From: Glandiceps talaboti
Lineage: Eukaryota > Hemichordata > Enteropneusta > Spengelidae
Assembly (NCBI RefSeq): GCF_964340395.1
Contig: NC_135567.1
Location: forward strand, 12,988,091-13,020,590
Length of the DNA stretch: 32,500 nt
Direction of reading: 5' to 3'
Shown here: positions 20,454 to 28,295 of the stretch, piece by piece
Position numbering within the stretch: position 1 is the stretch's first letter
Layout of the letters: the number at the start of each line of letters is the position of its first letter
Position numbers and translations under genes: made by a program
The notes under the pieces: model-generated
Database searches by the model: none
The model's input: only the letters and a program-made list of their open reading frames with translations
Told to the model about the DNA's origin: nothing

Positions 20454-22154
20454 ACTGATTATTCATAGTATACAGTGTGTAACATGTAAATGTGTCTTTT
20501 AGTAACTTTGACATGGTTTTATAGGCAGTAACTATCAAGCCTACCAAAACATGCGTTTACCCATAGCAATACATGGTATTTCGGTTTTCTCGCGATATAA
20601 CAAAATGCACAGGGTTGCGCGAGTGGCACCCGTCAGATATGCTAACAGGACACCTTTTTGAGGTGGAATCTGCAAAACAATATCATATAACTCACAATGC
20701 AACGTTAATCCCCCAAACCACCTCTGGCAACTTGACTACGAGTGTGTTTTGTTTGAACTGTAATGTCGCAGTGTGCCCTTTTCACAATTGCAGTTCATTT
20801 AGTTCCAAAGTATATAATAAGGAAAACTTTAAGGTAACACCTGGGCGGACGATAATATGGTATTCCCATTTACTGCAGAAAAAATACATATCTAGTTTTG
20901 AAATTGTTTTGTGTATTATAACTTGATATGTTTTCTCAACTTATCTACTATCCTAAACTACAGACTTAGGAAAGTTGAAAAGTCAATGGAATCAGTCATC
21001 ACCCCTTGTACCCGTGTTGTCTAGTCTGATAGTAGTCTTGGTTATCACCCTCGTCATCTCTTTGGTATTCGTATTTATCCTAAAACGAAGACTGGCCGAA
21101 AGGTAAGTGTTGAAGCTTATTATTAAATGCATATCAATCCTTACAACTCTTGAACTTGTAAGATCATTGAGCTTTCATTCTCTCCTGGTCGACGATCCTC
21201 ATCAGAATCAGAACAGATAAATGTATTGAAAACCCATTGCTGTTTCCTCTGTTGAAGTGTCTGCTATACTATTTTCTATACCAAGCTGATGAATACACAT
21301 TGTCGTTTGATTATTATAACACAAAAATATTTGGACCATATTTTCCCCTCATGATCAACCTTTAATTAGATATGCTTTCTCTATATGTGATATAGTGAAT
21401 TATTCATCTTAATGTGGTCCTATGGATGGAATTGGGTATTTATTTTGGATTTTTAATTTATAAAACAATTTTATCATGGCTTCCTATTTGAAAAATCAAT
21501 GTAAAATAACATTGATAAAGTCTGTGTTTGTAACTCAAAACAGTGAAAAATGCCTTTAAAATGAGCAAAAACGTTTATTATTGTACGTCCAATAACAGCA
21601 TTTTACATTTTTAGTAATGTTCTGCAATTTATTGAGTTACAAATTTAGACTTGGCCTACATTTTTTTACATTGATTTTTCAAGTAGGAAGCCATGATTAA
21701 ATTGTTTTATAGATTAAAAATACCAATCCTCATCCATATAGCCACATTAATAATTTGATTCTGTTGTCTGACTTGGAAATTTGTACACTTTGTGTACTGT
21801 TGTGAAACACTTGTGCAACATATTATACGTTTTATCGTCAGATCTGAGCTGGACAAAACGTCAGAACACACTCATCAGGCCAAGACAAGTGACGTACACT
21901 TAGAAATGTCAGAGGAGATTGGTCGAACTGGTTCAACAAACCAGACGTACGAGGTTGAAATGCCAGACGAAGCACATTACAAGAATAAAAACGTGTCAGC
22001 TGAAAACGTATCTTCTACAAAGGGAGAAGAAGATCGACGTACAAGAGATAGTACAGGGCTTCCATCCGAAGGAATCTATGAAACTATGCCGGAGGATACA
22101 GACATAGTTCCTGAGGCAAAAGATTCTGAGGGATACATGAGTTTAATCCGCTGA
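10592..22154 (+). CDS. Gene B: receptor-like protein with five tandem unclassified domains, three EGF modules, TM and Tyr tail
   Basis: Joined exons 10592-10664, 12779-13198, 13466-13885, 14154-14573, 15536-15940, 17321-17719, 18481-18603, 19786-19908, 20228-20350, 20964-21102 and 21842-22154 total 2958 nt, exactly 985 codons plus stop. Layout: signal peptide (1-24), five repeats here called R1-R5 (25-164, 165-304, 305-444, 445-579, 580-712), three calcium-binding EGF modules (713-753, 754-794, 795-835), membrane helix (about 850-875), cytoplasmic tail (876-985). Every module exon is phase 1-1. The R domain has four conserved cysteines in its C-terminal half and an acidic DDDD-type loop; strand-like hydrophobic alternation suggests an extracellular beta-sandwich. 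I do not recognise its family. The tail has tyrosines in YxxM and YxxL contexts, so signalling or endocytosis is plausible (inference). Expected at the cell surface as a type I protein. Confidence 0.82.
11775..12552 (+). repeat. Intronic duplicated segment, copy 1
   Basis: Matches 14990-15535. Shared blocks include CAATTCTTCCATC(C/A)AAAA, GCTATTCCAGCGACCCTCT, TAAGCCATTTTGGCA and TTTACATTACCATGCGAGGA. The internal microsatellite differs in length and composition between copies. Confidence 0.85.
11879..12069. repeat. Compound (TTTG)n (GGTT)n (GT)n microsatellite
   Basis: Successive TTTG, TGTC, GGTT, GT and TTTG blocks in gene B intron 1. Confidence 0.93.
12779..13198 (+). CDS. Gene B exon 2: unclassified domain R1
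   Basis: A 420-nt phase 1-1 exon encoding 140 residues between GATTATAG and GTGAGT. It starts ALAATTLTVANP and contains VTITFDLVV, LYFTNN, a Thr/Ser-rich middle, DATNC, THLCAVI, an acidic DDDDVCVEL and a final VSCTG. The four conserved cysteines are those of NC, LC, VC and SC. There is one R exon per domain, so exon and domain borders coincide. No known catalytic motif. Confidence 0.85.
13466..13885 (+). CDS. Gene B exon 3: unclassified domain R2
   Basis: A 420-nt phase 1-1 exon. By eye it differs from R1 at only about 9-10 of 140 residues (for example DMYLYF for DIHLYF, TADATNCIIY for SPDATNCIQY). All four cysteines and the acidic loop are kept. The intron before it matches the one before R1, showing the duplication took intron and exon together. 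Confidence 0.85.
14154..14573 (+). CDS. Gene B exon 4: unclassified domain R3
   Basis: A 420-nt phase 1-1 exon starting ALAATILTVFNP. It is more diverged from R1/R2 (about 20 residue changes), including TDHDDVCVEL in the acidic loop and IEYTYLC. Cysteines are kept. The downstream intron runs into an (AAAC)n/(AAAT)n array only 28 nt after the donor. Confidence 0.85.
14602..14752. repeat. (AAAC)n (AAAT)n microsatellite in gene B intron
   Basis: AAAC units with AAAAC variants, then about fifteen AAAT units, then AAAC again. It truncates the third 687-bp unit. Confidence 0.95.
14990..15535 (+). repeat. Intronic duplicated segment, copy 2
   Basis: Counterpart of 11775-12552, here directly preceding the R4 exon, whereas copy 1 precedes the 687-bp array. 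It includes a TTTG/CTGT microsatellite at 15104-15233 at the position of the microsatellite in copy 1. Confidence 0.85.
15104..15233. repeat. (TTTG)n (CTGT)n microsatellite
   Basis: TTTG, CTGT and TATG blocks in mirror-like succession inside the duplicated intron segment. Confidence 0.93.
15536..15940 (+). CDS. Gene B exon 5: unclassified domain R4 with extra cysteine pair
   Basis: A 405-nt phase 1-1 exon, 135 residues, between TTTTGTTAG and GTAAGA. It keeps the R pattern (DVTFDLTYN, VDLYF, DDANCLSYTKLCAEIVV, DIVCVDFG, TKICVG) but is clearly diverged from R1-R3. It has two additional cysteines in the CDYFTC segment after the LYF strand, not seen in the other repeats. Confidence 0.83.
16290..16515 (+). 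mobile_element. tRNA-derived SINE, copy 1
   Basis: Head TGTCGGTGACCAAGTGGTCAAAACACTTGCCTC resembles a Leu/Ser-type tRNA with an A box; the B box region GGTCGGGGTTTTATT is damaged. The body shares CTGTAAGTAAGAAGAGTGTC, GTTCAGTTTGACTCTACCGA with the copies at 18217-18345 (minus) and 30641-30850. A GGTATTCCGGTTTCCTCC segment resembles conserved central domains of metazoan SINEs. Confidence 0.8.
16954..17030. repeat. (CT)n dinucleotide microsatellite
   Basis: About 38 CT units, complementary in composition to the (GA)n array at 6447. Confidence 0.97.
17321..17719 (+). CDS. Gene B exon 6: unclassified domain R5
   Basis: A 399-nt phase 1-1 exon, 133 residues, between ATATTTTCAG and GTAAGT. It starts DVAATSFTVTSPDP and keeps MYFSS, AKSVPV, DATNCQLYSKLCVAIIV, an acidic DDDEDNN loop, VFCIDFG and TKVCSG. 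It resembles R4 more than R1-R3 at its C-terminus (shared DKAGTK and DFG), so R4 and R5 look like an older pair. Confidence 0.85.
17720..18480 (+). other. Gene B intron with inverted SINE
   Basis: GTAAGT donor and TTTTTTTTTATTTAG acceptor. The only element recognised is a minus-strand SINE at 18217-18345. Confidence 0.6.
18217..18345 (-). mobile_element. tRNA-derived SINE, copy 2 (minus strand)
   Basis: On the minus strand it reads GTTGTCGGTGGCCGAGAGG (A box), GGTTTCGAACC (B box), then CTGTAAGTAAGAGTGCTGTT and CAGTTTGACTCTACC as in copies 1 and 3. The 3' portion is shortened. Confidence 0.8.
18481..18603 (+). CDS. Gene B exon 7: calcium-binding EGF module 1
   Basis: A 123-nt phase 1-1 exon, 41 residues: DINEC, NGGCADIC, TNTVALFSCAC, IGYTLN and a final ACDG. 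It has six cysteines and the D-I-N-E-C and N-x(4)-F calcium-binding pattern. Confidence 0.9.
18834..19300. mobile_element. Foldback (MITE-like) element F2
   Basis: Two arms of about 135 bp in inverted orientation (18834-18972 and 19160-19300) around a loop of about 190 bp. The left end CAACCTGATTAAAATCCG pairs with the right end CGGATTTCAATCACATTG. Inner arm blocks such as CTGACACGTCATAGGCGTTC and its imperfect complement near 19178-19205 also pair. ATCTAT flanks both sides (18825-18830, 19301-19306), a possible target duplication. Confidence 0.75.
19671..19735 (+). pseudogene. Decayed partial copy of EGF exon 8
   Basis: TTTCACTTTGAAGATAT followed by TTTGTAATGATGGTTGCATTGAGACTT closely matches the acceptor and first half of the exon at 19786, about 105 bp further on. 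The D-E-C start is lost (GATATGGAGTCC), and the second half and donor are absent. It is a broken tandem duplicate of the exon start. Confidence 0.8.
19786..19908 (+). CDS. Gene B exon 8: calcium-binding EGF module 2
   Basis: A 123-nt phase 1-1 exon: DIDEC, DGCIETC, TNTIGSFRCSC, TGYTMN and a final LCVG. It has six cysteines, and the N-x(4)-F calcium-binding pattern is present. Confidence 0.9.
20228..20350 (+). CDS. Gene B exon 9: calcium-binding EGF module 3
   Basis: A 123-nt phase 1-1 exon: DVDEC, NNGGCTDLC, SNTLGSFTCYC, GTGYTLN and a final TCDG. It is very similar to EGF module 1 (YTLN-x-D, ACDG/TCDG). A (TA)n array begins 26 nt after its donor. Confidence 0.9.
20376..20451. repeat. (TA)n dinucleotide microsatellite next to a donor site
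   Basis: About 38 TA units beginning 26 nt downstream of the exon 9 end, inside gene B. Confidence 0.97.
20452..20963 (+). other. Gene B intron, nothing recognised
   Basis: Acceptor CTAAACTACAG. A 117-codon open frame at 20573-20926 has no flanking splice pair in the required phase 1 and no domain, so I do not call it. Confidence 0.5.
20964..21102 (+). CDS. Gene B exon 10: transmembrane helix
   Basis: A 139-nt exon, phase 1 to 2, between CTACAG and GTAAGT. A short polar linker (DLGKLKSQWNQSSP) is followed by a strongly hydrophobic helix (LVPVLSSLIVVLVITLV, then ISLVFVFIL) and the basic stop-transfer sequence KRRLAER. Type I orientation follows from the N-terminal signal peptide. Confidence 0.88.
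21103..21841 (+). other. Gene B intron with foldback element F1
   Basis: GTAAGT donor and ATCGTCAG acceptor. It contains the foldback element F1 copy 1 at 21409-21750; otherwise nothing recognised. Confidence 0.6.
21409..21750. mobile_element. Foldback (MITE-like) element F1, copy 1
   Basis: Arms of about 130 bp in inverted orientation. The left arm has TTAATGTGG, TTTATAAAACAATTTTATCATGGCTTCCTA, TTGTAACTCAA; the right arm has TTGAGTTACAA, TAGGAAGCCATGATTAAATTG and CCACATTAA. TTAA occurs at both extreme ends, as expected for insertion into TTAA. No coding capacity. Confidence 0.8.
21842..22154 (+). CDS. Gene B exon 11: cytoplasmic tail with tyrosine motifs
   Basis: A 313-nt final exon, phase 2 to stop (TGA 22152-22154). 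The tail is hydrophilic and Glu/Thr-rich. Tyrosines at about residues 918 (QTYEVEM), 928 (AHYKNK), 961 (GIYETMPED) and 980 (EGYMSLIR). YETM matches the YxxM motif that binds PI3-kinase p85 when phosphorylated; YMSL matches the YxxL/YxxPhi form used in sorting or SH2 recognition. The 18-residue spacing does not fit a standard ITAM. Function is inference. Confidence 0.82.
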
Positions 22155-22234
22155 ACGGAACACCAAATATTGTTCTACAGATTGGTTGACAATTACATTG
22201 CCTGATTTCAAAATACAGTATTAAAAACAGTAAA

Positions 22235-22540
22235 TAACGCTTTAATCCCTGCTTCAAAACAGCGCTTCGAGTGATCAAAGTGTACTTACTGACGATTTGA
22301 GTATTGTAAATTTAATAAAGTTATACATTTTAATATTAAAAAGTCACCATTTATTTATGCTATTCGTGTTATTAATAAATACTCACCGTTTACATAATAA
22401 TGTAGCCGGTCTTTGCATTATTTCAGTTTGTGCCATATCTCTACATGTATAATATCTGAGTTGACATTATGTTTAATGTTGGTTACTATCTCACTTGGAC
22501 TTCCAATGTTATAATGTTACTTCTCCCGCGAGACTTCATT
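22235..22540 (+). repeat. Dispersed repeat X, copy 2 (downstream of gene B)
   Basis: Counterpart of 7985-8300, in the same orientation and also ending in a CA-type microsatellite. It starts within about 100 nt of the gene B stop codon and carries its likely polyadenylation signal. Confidence 0.75.
22314..22319 (+). terminator. AATAAA polyadenylation signal for gene B
   Basis: AATAAA 160 nt after the gene B stop codon, followed by T-rich sequence. It lies inside repeat X copy 2, so the gene may use a repeat-derived signal. Confidence 0.5.
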
Positions 22541-22557
22541 ACACACACATACATACA

Positions 22558-22591
<34 letters not shown>

Positions 22592-22606
22592 CATGCATGC
22601 ATGCAT

Positions 22607-22665
<59 letters not shown>

Positions 22666-23060
22666 TACATACATACATACATACACACATACACACATAC
22701 ACATATACATACATACATACATACATACATACATACATACATACATACATACACGCGTACACTGGTGCACGCGCACAAACACACATACATACATACATAC
22801 ATACATACATACATACATACATACATACATACATACATACATACACGCACGCACGCACGCACACACACACACACACACATACATACATACATACATACAT
22901 ACATACATACATACACATACATACATACATACATACATACATACACATACATACACATATACACATATACATACATACATACATACATACATACATACAT
23001 ACATACATACATACATACATACATACATACATACACGCACACTATACACACACTATACAC
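22541..23060. repeat. (CATA)n/(CA)n/(CGCA)n compound microsatellite
   Basis: About 520 bp of CATA blocks separated by CA and CGCA blocks. Long frames on both strands are repeat artefacts. Confidence 0.95.
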
Positions 23061-24009
23061 ATGGTTTGCATGTCAACACTATACATGCGTAGTAGGTGGC
23101 AAATGTCATATGACACTATTCTGCGTACGTACATAAGGGACGATCACACACTATCACACATGCACAATAGGGAGAGGGAGGCTGGCGTCAATACGAATGC
23201 TGAACTTCATTTTCGCATTTCTAACCAAATTTCGATTGAAAATTTTCACTCTTTCAACGATAAAATATTTTATATTTACTACTGAGATGTTGAACCATCT
23301 GCAATGCAATATACAAATCTTTAGATTCCGCCTATCAAAAATCGCTTTCATAACTCAAATTTGAGGGAGGGGGCCTTCCTCACACTCATGTTAGTCTAGG
23401 TGGACTTCAAGCAAATCGGTTCAATTCAAAAATAAGGAAAGATAGATAGAAATTGTCATATTTAGTTCAGGAATTAACTAACAGCAAAGAGTTGGAGGGG
23501 GGTCAATTTGTATTGATGCAAAGGAGGTCAAAATACAAAGTCGGGTGATAAGTTTCACAATAAATATCATGTGTATATTTAATATTTCTTAATTCAAGAC
23601 ATGGGCAGAAGATAAAAATTCAGAATCCACAAATCATTAGGCATAGCATTATGTCAAACGTTGTCTTTATTTTACATCAGTGAATTTTCGTACCATTGAG
23701 TCTTATTGGTTTTAAATACACCTGATAATTCGTGTAAATACAATTTCCAAATTCACTGAATAAACTACTGTGGACCCAAATTAATGTTTGGTGATGTCTA
23801 TGGTAGCCACTTACTGGATCGAATTTACTACTCAAGGAAAAAGGGGACATGTTGTGGATGCAGAACTGGCCATATTCTGTAATTATGGTGAAACTGTGAG
23901 ATCAGTGATGCTATGAAGAAAGTCTTTCCAATCTTAATGTCTTGTTCCTGTAAATACTGGAATAGCATACAATAATTTTGTTTGTATTAGCAGAACAAGT
24001 TTTCTACAT
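23061..24009. other. Intergenic DNA, nothing recognised
   Basis: AT-rich DNA with a few G-runs (around 23364 and 23495). I see no gene or repeat family. Confidence 0.4.
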
Positions 24010-24575
24010 ACGAATGGAAACTCTTTCTGATAAGCCAGTATGTAGACAAACACACACGTATATTATGACCTTCCTTACTGAAGATACAAATGCATACCAA
24101 ACTCACAAAACTCATGAGGAACTGATATCAGTAAAAGTGTTTCCATGCAAACTGTGAAAAACGACTATTTCCATTTAATCTATTTTACCACAAACACATT
24201 AGAACGAATATGATATCATTGATTGTTAGCATTTTATATGAAAGAGTCTTTCAAATAGGTTTTTAGCCACCGATTTTTGATTGACATCTACAATATCGAT
24301 TTATTATAGGAGGTTACAAAGTTTAAGTAAAAACGAATATAGATTTGTTCGACTTTGAGGGCACAGAACCAATATGAATGACCTATCAATCATCCTTCCA
24401 TAGCATGATTTTCTGGTGAAATCCACATAATATTTTGAACAATTCCACTATTATAAATCCTGCACTTTGTAAAGGAATCAAATACATACAGATATTTCTC
24501 CTTTTTTTATCTGTTTGGGTTTTATTGATTTGATTTATTTGTCTATCTCCTATGTACAGTGCATTGATTGGTATG
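24010..24575 (+). repeat. Duplicated block D, copy 1
   Basis: Matches 24889-25562 and then 26454-26590. Shared blocks: AACTCTTTCTGATA(A/G)GCC, GTATATTAT(G/A)ACCTTC, GACTCACAAAACTCA-type sequence, ACACATTA(G/A)(A/C)ACGAATATGATAT, CATAGCATGATTTTCTG-type sequence and CACTATTATAAA(T/A)CCTGCACTTTG. Confidence 0.85.
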
Positions 24576-24724
24576 TAAACATGTGGGGGGGGGAATGGTA
24601 AGCTATTTCAGAGATGAATCTTGCAAATTGTCACCTGGTTTATGGAAGGTAAAGCTGTAGTTTATTGTTGTGCTGGTATCCGAATAATAATCTGTGCAGT
24701 CATGTTTGAGCAATCTAACAAAGC

Positions 24725-24880
24725 TTAAAGTTACCATATGGATGAGAATTAAGTATGTATTTTGACTTTTTTAATTTATAAAACTATTTAATGGCTTCCT
24801 ACTTTAAAATTCAATGTGAAAACATCATTGACAAACTTTGTGTTTGTAACTCAATACATTGCAATACAAATAATAAAATC
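24725..24880 (+). mobile_element. Foldback element F1, copy 3 (left arm only)
   Basis: Starts TTAAAGTTACCATATGGATGAG, identical in layout to the left end of copy 2, and continues with TTATAAAACTATTTAATGGCTTCCTA, TTCAATGTGAAAAC and TTGTAACTCAATACATTGCAATA. No right arm is found; block D copy 2 follows immediately. Confidence 0.7.
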
Positions 24881-24888
24881 AAAGTTAC

Positions 24889-25562
<674 letters not shown>

Positions 25563-26453
25563 CACGAACTTCTCTTTTTATTTGTCACAAACATTTGATA
25601 AAATTGAAGTATTTTTGTCAGAGTTTATTCTGAATAAATCTTTGTGTATTTTTATCATACTGACAGATTAATGGGGCTATCTTTCACCGTGTGGACAACA
25701 TGCTCGATACATTTAATAGCAGTTTATCTTATGCTAGAAGGTCAAAATAGAACAAAAATCAACTTATTTTCACTAACGCCCGTAGTAATGCATATGAAGT
25801 GCCAGAAGTTAAAGGTATTGTCCAAGAAATTGAATATTCCTTATTTTTATGATCCGCCTAGGCAGGAAGATTTTATATCAGGTACCAAGAATAGGAACAG
25901 GGTATGTTTAGTCCAAAAATGGCTTACTTAACTCAGTGATAATGCGTAAAAGAAATGGTTTGGTTCCGATTACATTCAGTTATAAAATAGGTGGGGTAAA
26001 TATATTTGTATTATATTTTTTTCATGTATGAGTGTTTAGTTCAGGTTTTCCATTGTTTTCCAAATGGCTTCTGTGTTGTTTATTTCTTCCTATCAGATGT
26101 ACAGCCATTACAGATTGAAAGAATAGTTTTATATTGTCTTTTGAAGTTGATGTCAGTTTTCGCATCCACTATTTCTTGTGAGACCACGATTTTCGCGATG
26201 TTATTGTGATTTTTCTCGAATACATACAAAAAAAAAGTTTAGAGTCGGCGGCGTGAAAAACTAGGTAGGGTCAACAACCAAACAACTTTTTTATTTGGCC
26301 TAAAATCAGAAATTTCTTGGTGATCTGATCCTGAGCAGTTTTTTTGTTCATTCAGAGCTCTGTCATCGACAAGAAATGTTATTTATATTGTAATCATGCA
26401 GGGCGGGTTTGGAGCTTTTATTTTGTTTGCCCAATTTCACTCAAACGTTTACA
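25563..26453. other. 891-bp segment present in only one copy of block D
   Basis: Interrupts block D copy 2 between ATGACATCTACATA and CACTATTATAAAACCTGC. I see no terminal inverted repeats or target duplication at its ends, so it may be an insertion here or a deletion in copy 1. It holds the short open frame at 25671-25931. Confidence 0.55.
25671..25931 (+). CDS. Possible small secreted protein, 86 codons
   Basis: ATG lies six bases after an acceptor-like CATACTGACAG. The frame reads MGLSFTVWTTCSIHLIAVYL then MLEGQNRTK, which could be a signal peptide plus an N-glycosylation site (NRT), and continues polar to TAA at 25929-25931. It contains only three cysteines (one of them in the presumed signal), no domain and no dibasic-framed peptide. 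It lies wholly in the 891-bp segment absent from block D copy 1. It may be chance; a 5' exon or further 3' exons cannot be excluded. Confidence 0.25.
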   Translation: MGLSFTVWTTCSIHLIAVYLMLEGQNRTKINLFSLTPVVMHMKCQKLKVLSKKLNIPYFYDPPRQEDFISGTKNRNRVCLVQKWLT

Positions 26454-26590
26454 CTTTCACTATTATAAAACCTGCACTTTGAACAGAATTCGAATGCATA
26501 GAGATATTTCTATTTTATCTGTCATGTGTCTTGTTTTGTGGATTTGATTTATTTGTCTGTATCTGCATTGTACCGGGCTTTGATTATTGC
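26454..26590 (+). repeat. Duplicated block D, copy 2, right part
   Basis: Corresponds to 24440-24575: CACTATTATAAA, CCTGCACTTTG, AGATATTTCT, GATTTGATTTATTTGTCT and GCATTG-type blocks are in the same order. Confidence 0.75.
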
Positions 26591-27165
26591 ATAATAATAT
26601 TTACAGGCATGATCAATCACATGTCTGAAAGCAATACATAACATTACATATCTCTCATATATTCTGTTAGTAAAGTTTTATACAATTTTGATGTTTACTT
26701 TACATACAAACTAGACGTTTCTTTACAAATAAAAGGGAAAACTAAATGACATATGGTTATTTTCCTTTTCGTTCCCTTTGGTCCGTTACTTCAGCTATAA
26801 CGCTCTTGCGCAATGTGTTTAATCTCGAGATCATTTGTACACGTCGTTACTTTCAGAGACACCCGGTTGAGGATTTCCTCTAGCACATATAAGTTGATGC
26901 TCAGTACAGTCGTTTCAAATTGCCTCTGGTGTGTTTACTGGTAGCAAGTCTGAGCCCAATCGTGTGCCATTTCCACCCACAGGTATCTTAAGGTAATGCA
27001 CGTATAAGTAATTTTCTATGTTAATGGTTATTATCTTCTCCAATTATATATCATTAAGTAGTGATAATTCATGCTTTTAGTTATATTCCAATTTTTAATA
27101 AACAGCCTAAATTTGTTTTACTTTTAAAATATATTTTGAGTGGTTACTGTACTTTTATATAAGTG
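26591..27165. other. Intergenic DNA, nothing recognised
   Basis: No gene, RNA or repeat family that I can support. Confidence 0.4.
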
Positions 27166-27538
27166 TTAAAGTTACCATGTGGATGAGAATTTGGTGTTTA
27201 TTTTGGATTTATAAAACAATTTTATCATAGCTTCCTTCTTGAAAATTCAATGTGAAACAATATTGACTAAGTCCGTGTTTGTAACTTAATACATTGCAAT
27301 AAGCTAAGCAATATGTAAAGAAATTGCTGTAGGACGTACAATAACAAAGATTCTACACATTATACTAATCTTTAACAGTTTACTGAGTTATAAGCAATTC
27401 ATTAAACTACAAACAAGGACTTGGCATATGTTGTTTCACGTTGATTTTACAAATAGGAAGCTTTGATAAATTGTTTTATAAACTGAAAATCCAAAATAAA
27501 AACCCAAACTTCATCCATATTGCTAAGAGTACAATTAA
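27166..27538. mobile_element. Foldback element F1, copy 2
   Basis: TTAA at 27166-27169 and 27535-27538 flank a 365-bp foldback. Left arm AGTTACCATGTGGATGAG, TTTATAAAACAATTTTATCATAGCTTCCTT, TTGTAACTTAAT; right arm TTACAAATAGGAAGC, ATAAATTGTTTTATAAACTG and TTCATCCATATTGC. Same family as 21409-21750 and 24725-24880. No coding capacity. Confidence 0.8.
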
Positions 27539-27796
27539 ATAGTATCATTGAATAAGTAAATCGCCCATTAGTAAACCTGACACAGAGTAAACATGAAATG
27601 TAAGGTTATATCGCCCCTTTCAAAACTTTAACAGTTAAAAGAAATACCGTTTCATCTCCTTTGAAGGCAGTATGAAGTTAAACAATGTATTTGGCAAAAT
27701 CTCTAAAATCAAAGTAATTACAAAATCTTTTAACTTTACATAGTGGTAAATAATGAAAAATAATACATTGTCAGCATCTACGTTAGTCAATTAGTG
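27539..27796. other. Intergenic DNA, nothing recognised
   Basis: AT-rich unique DNA. Confidence 0.4.
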
Positions 27797-27813
27797 TACA
27801 TACATACATACAT

Positions 27814-27850
<37 letters not shown>

Positions 27851-27947
27851 TACATACATACATACATACACACACACATACATACATACATACATACATA
27901 CATACATACATACATACATACATACATACATACATACATACATACAT
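27797..27947. repeat. (CATA)n/(CA)n microsatellite
   Basis: CATA units interrupted by two CA blocks. It lies about 130 bp upstream of gene C. Confidence 0.96.
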
Positions 27948-28079
27948 TAGCAAATCCTGTCCATTAAATTCACTTACCATGTTTATGCCCTTTGCTTAAG
28001 TCAATGTGATAAATACTATACATAAGTGATCAAGCCTCATTGCGGCTAAACTATGTTTTTTTTTCTCGTTGAACAGATC

Positions 28080-28295
28080 ATGAATTATCTCCATATTCTG
28101 TTGGTGACAGCGATGATACTCATCGTCTGCGTTGACCATTATGAGTGTAACGATGACCTGGTGGAAAACGTCAAAGAATCCAAAAGGGGGTTGCAATATG
28201 AATGCTGCTTGGACTTTTCCTGTCCAGATTTGCTTGTATGTTGGAAGCAAATTAGAACAAAATTCAGGAAAAAGAGGGGACAGCCAGAAGATTAA
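28080..28295 (+). CDS. Gene C: secreted four-cysteine peptide precursor (neuropeptide/hormone-like)
   Basis: A 71-residue frame starting three bases after a good acceptor (TTTTTTTTCTCGTTGAACAG, exon from 28077), suggesting a 5' untranslated exon upstream. Residues 1-18 form a signal peptide (MNYLHILLVTAMILIVCV). A short acidic spacer leads to the dibasic site KR at 35-36. Residues 37-62 form a compact peptide with cysteines at 42, 43, 48 and 54 (CC-x4-C-x5-C, then W). The multibasic RKKR at 63-66 follows, with a five-residue acidic end. KR and RKKR are standard prohormone convertase/furin sites, so a 26-residue peptide with two disulfides would be released. I do not recognise the family. The CC-C-C spacing also occurs in some venom peptides, but nothing else here points to a toxin. 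AATAAA follows at 28454-28459. Confidence 0.65.
   Translation: MNYLHILLVTAMILIVCVDHYECNDDLVENVKESKRGLQYECCLDFSCPDLLVCWKQIRTKFRKKRGQPED

Noticed and set aside
20573-20926. 117-codon frame between EGF exon 9 and the TM exon
   Set aside because: No splice pair in phase 1 surrounds it; cysteine positions do not fit EGF or R domains.
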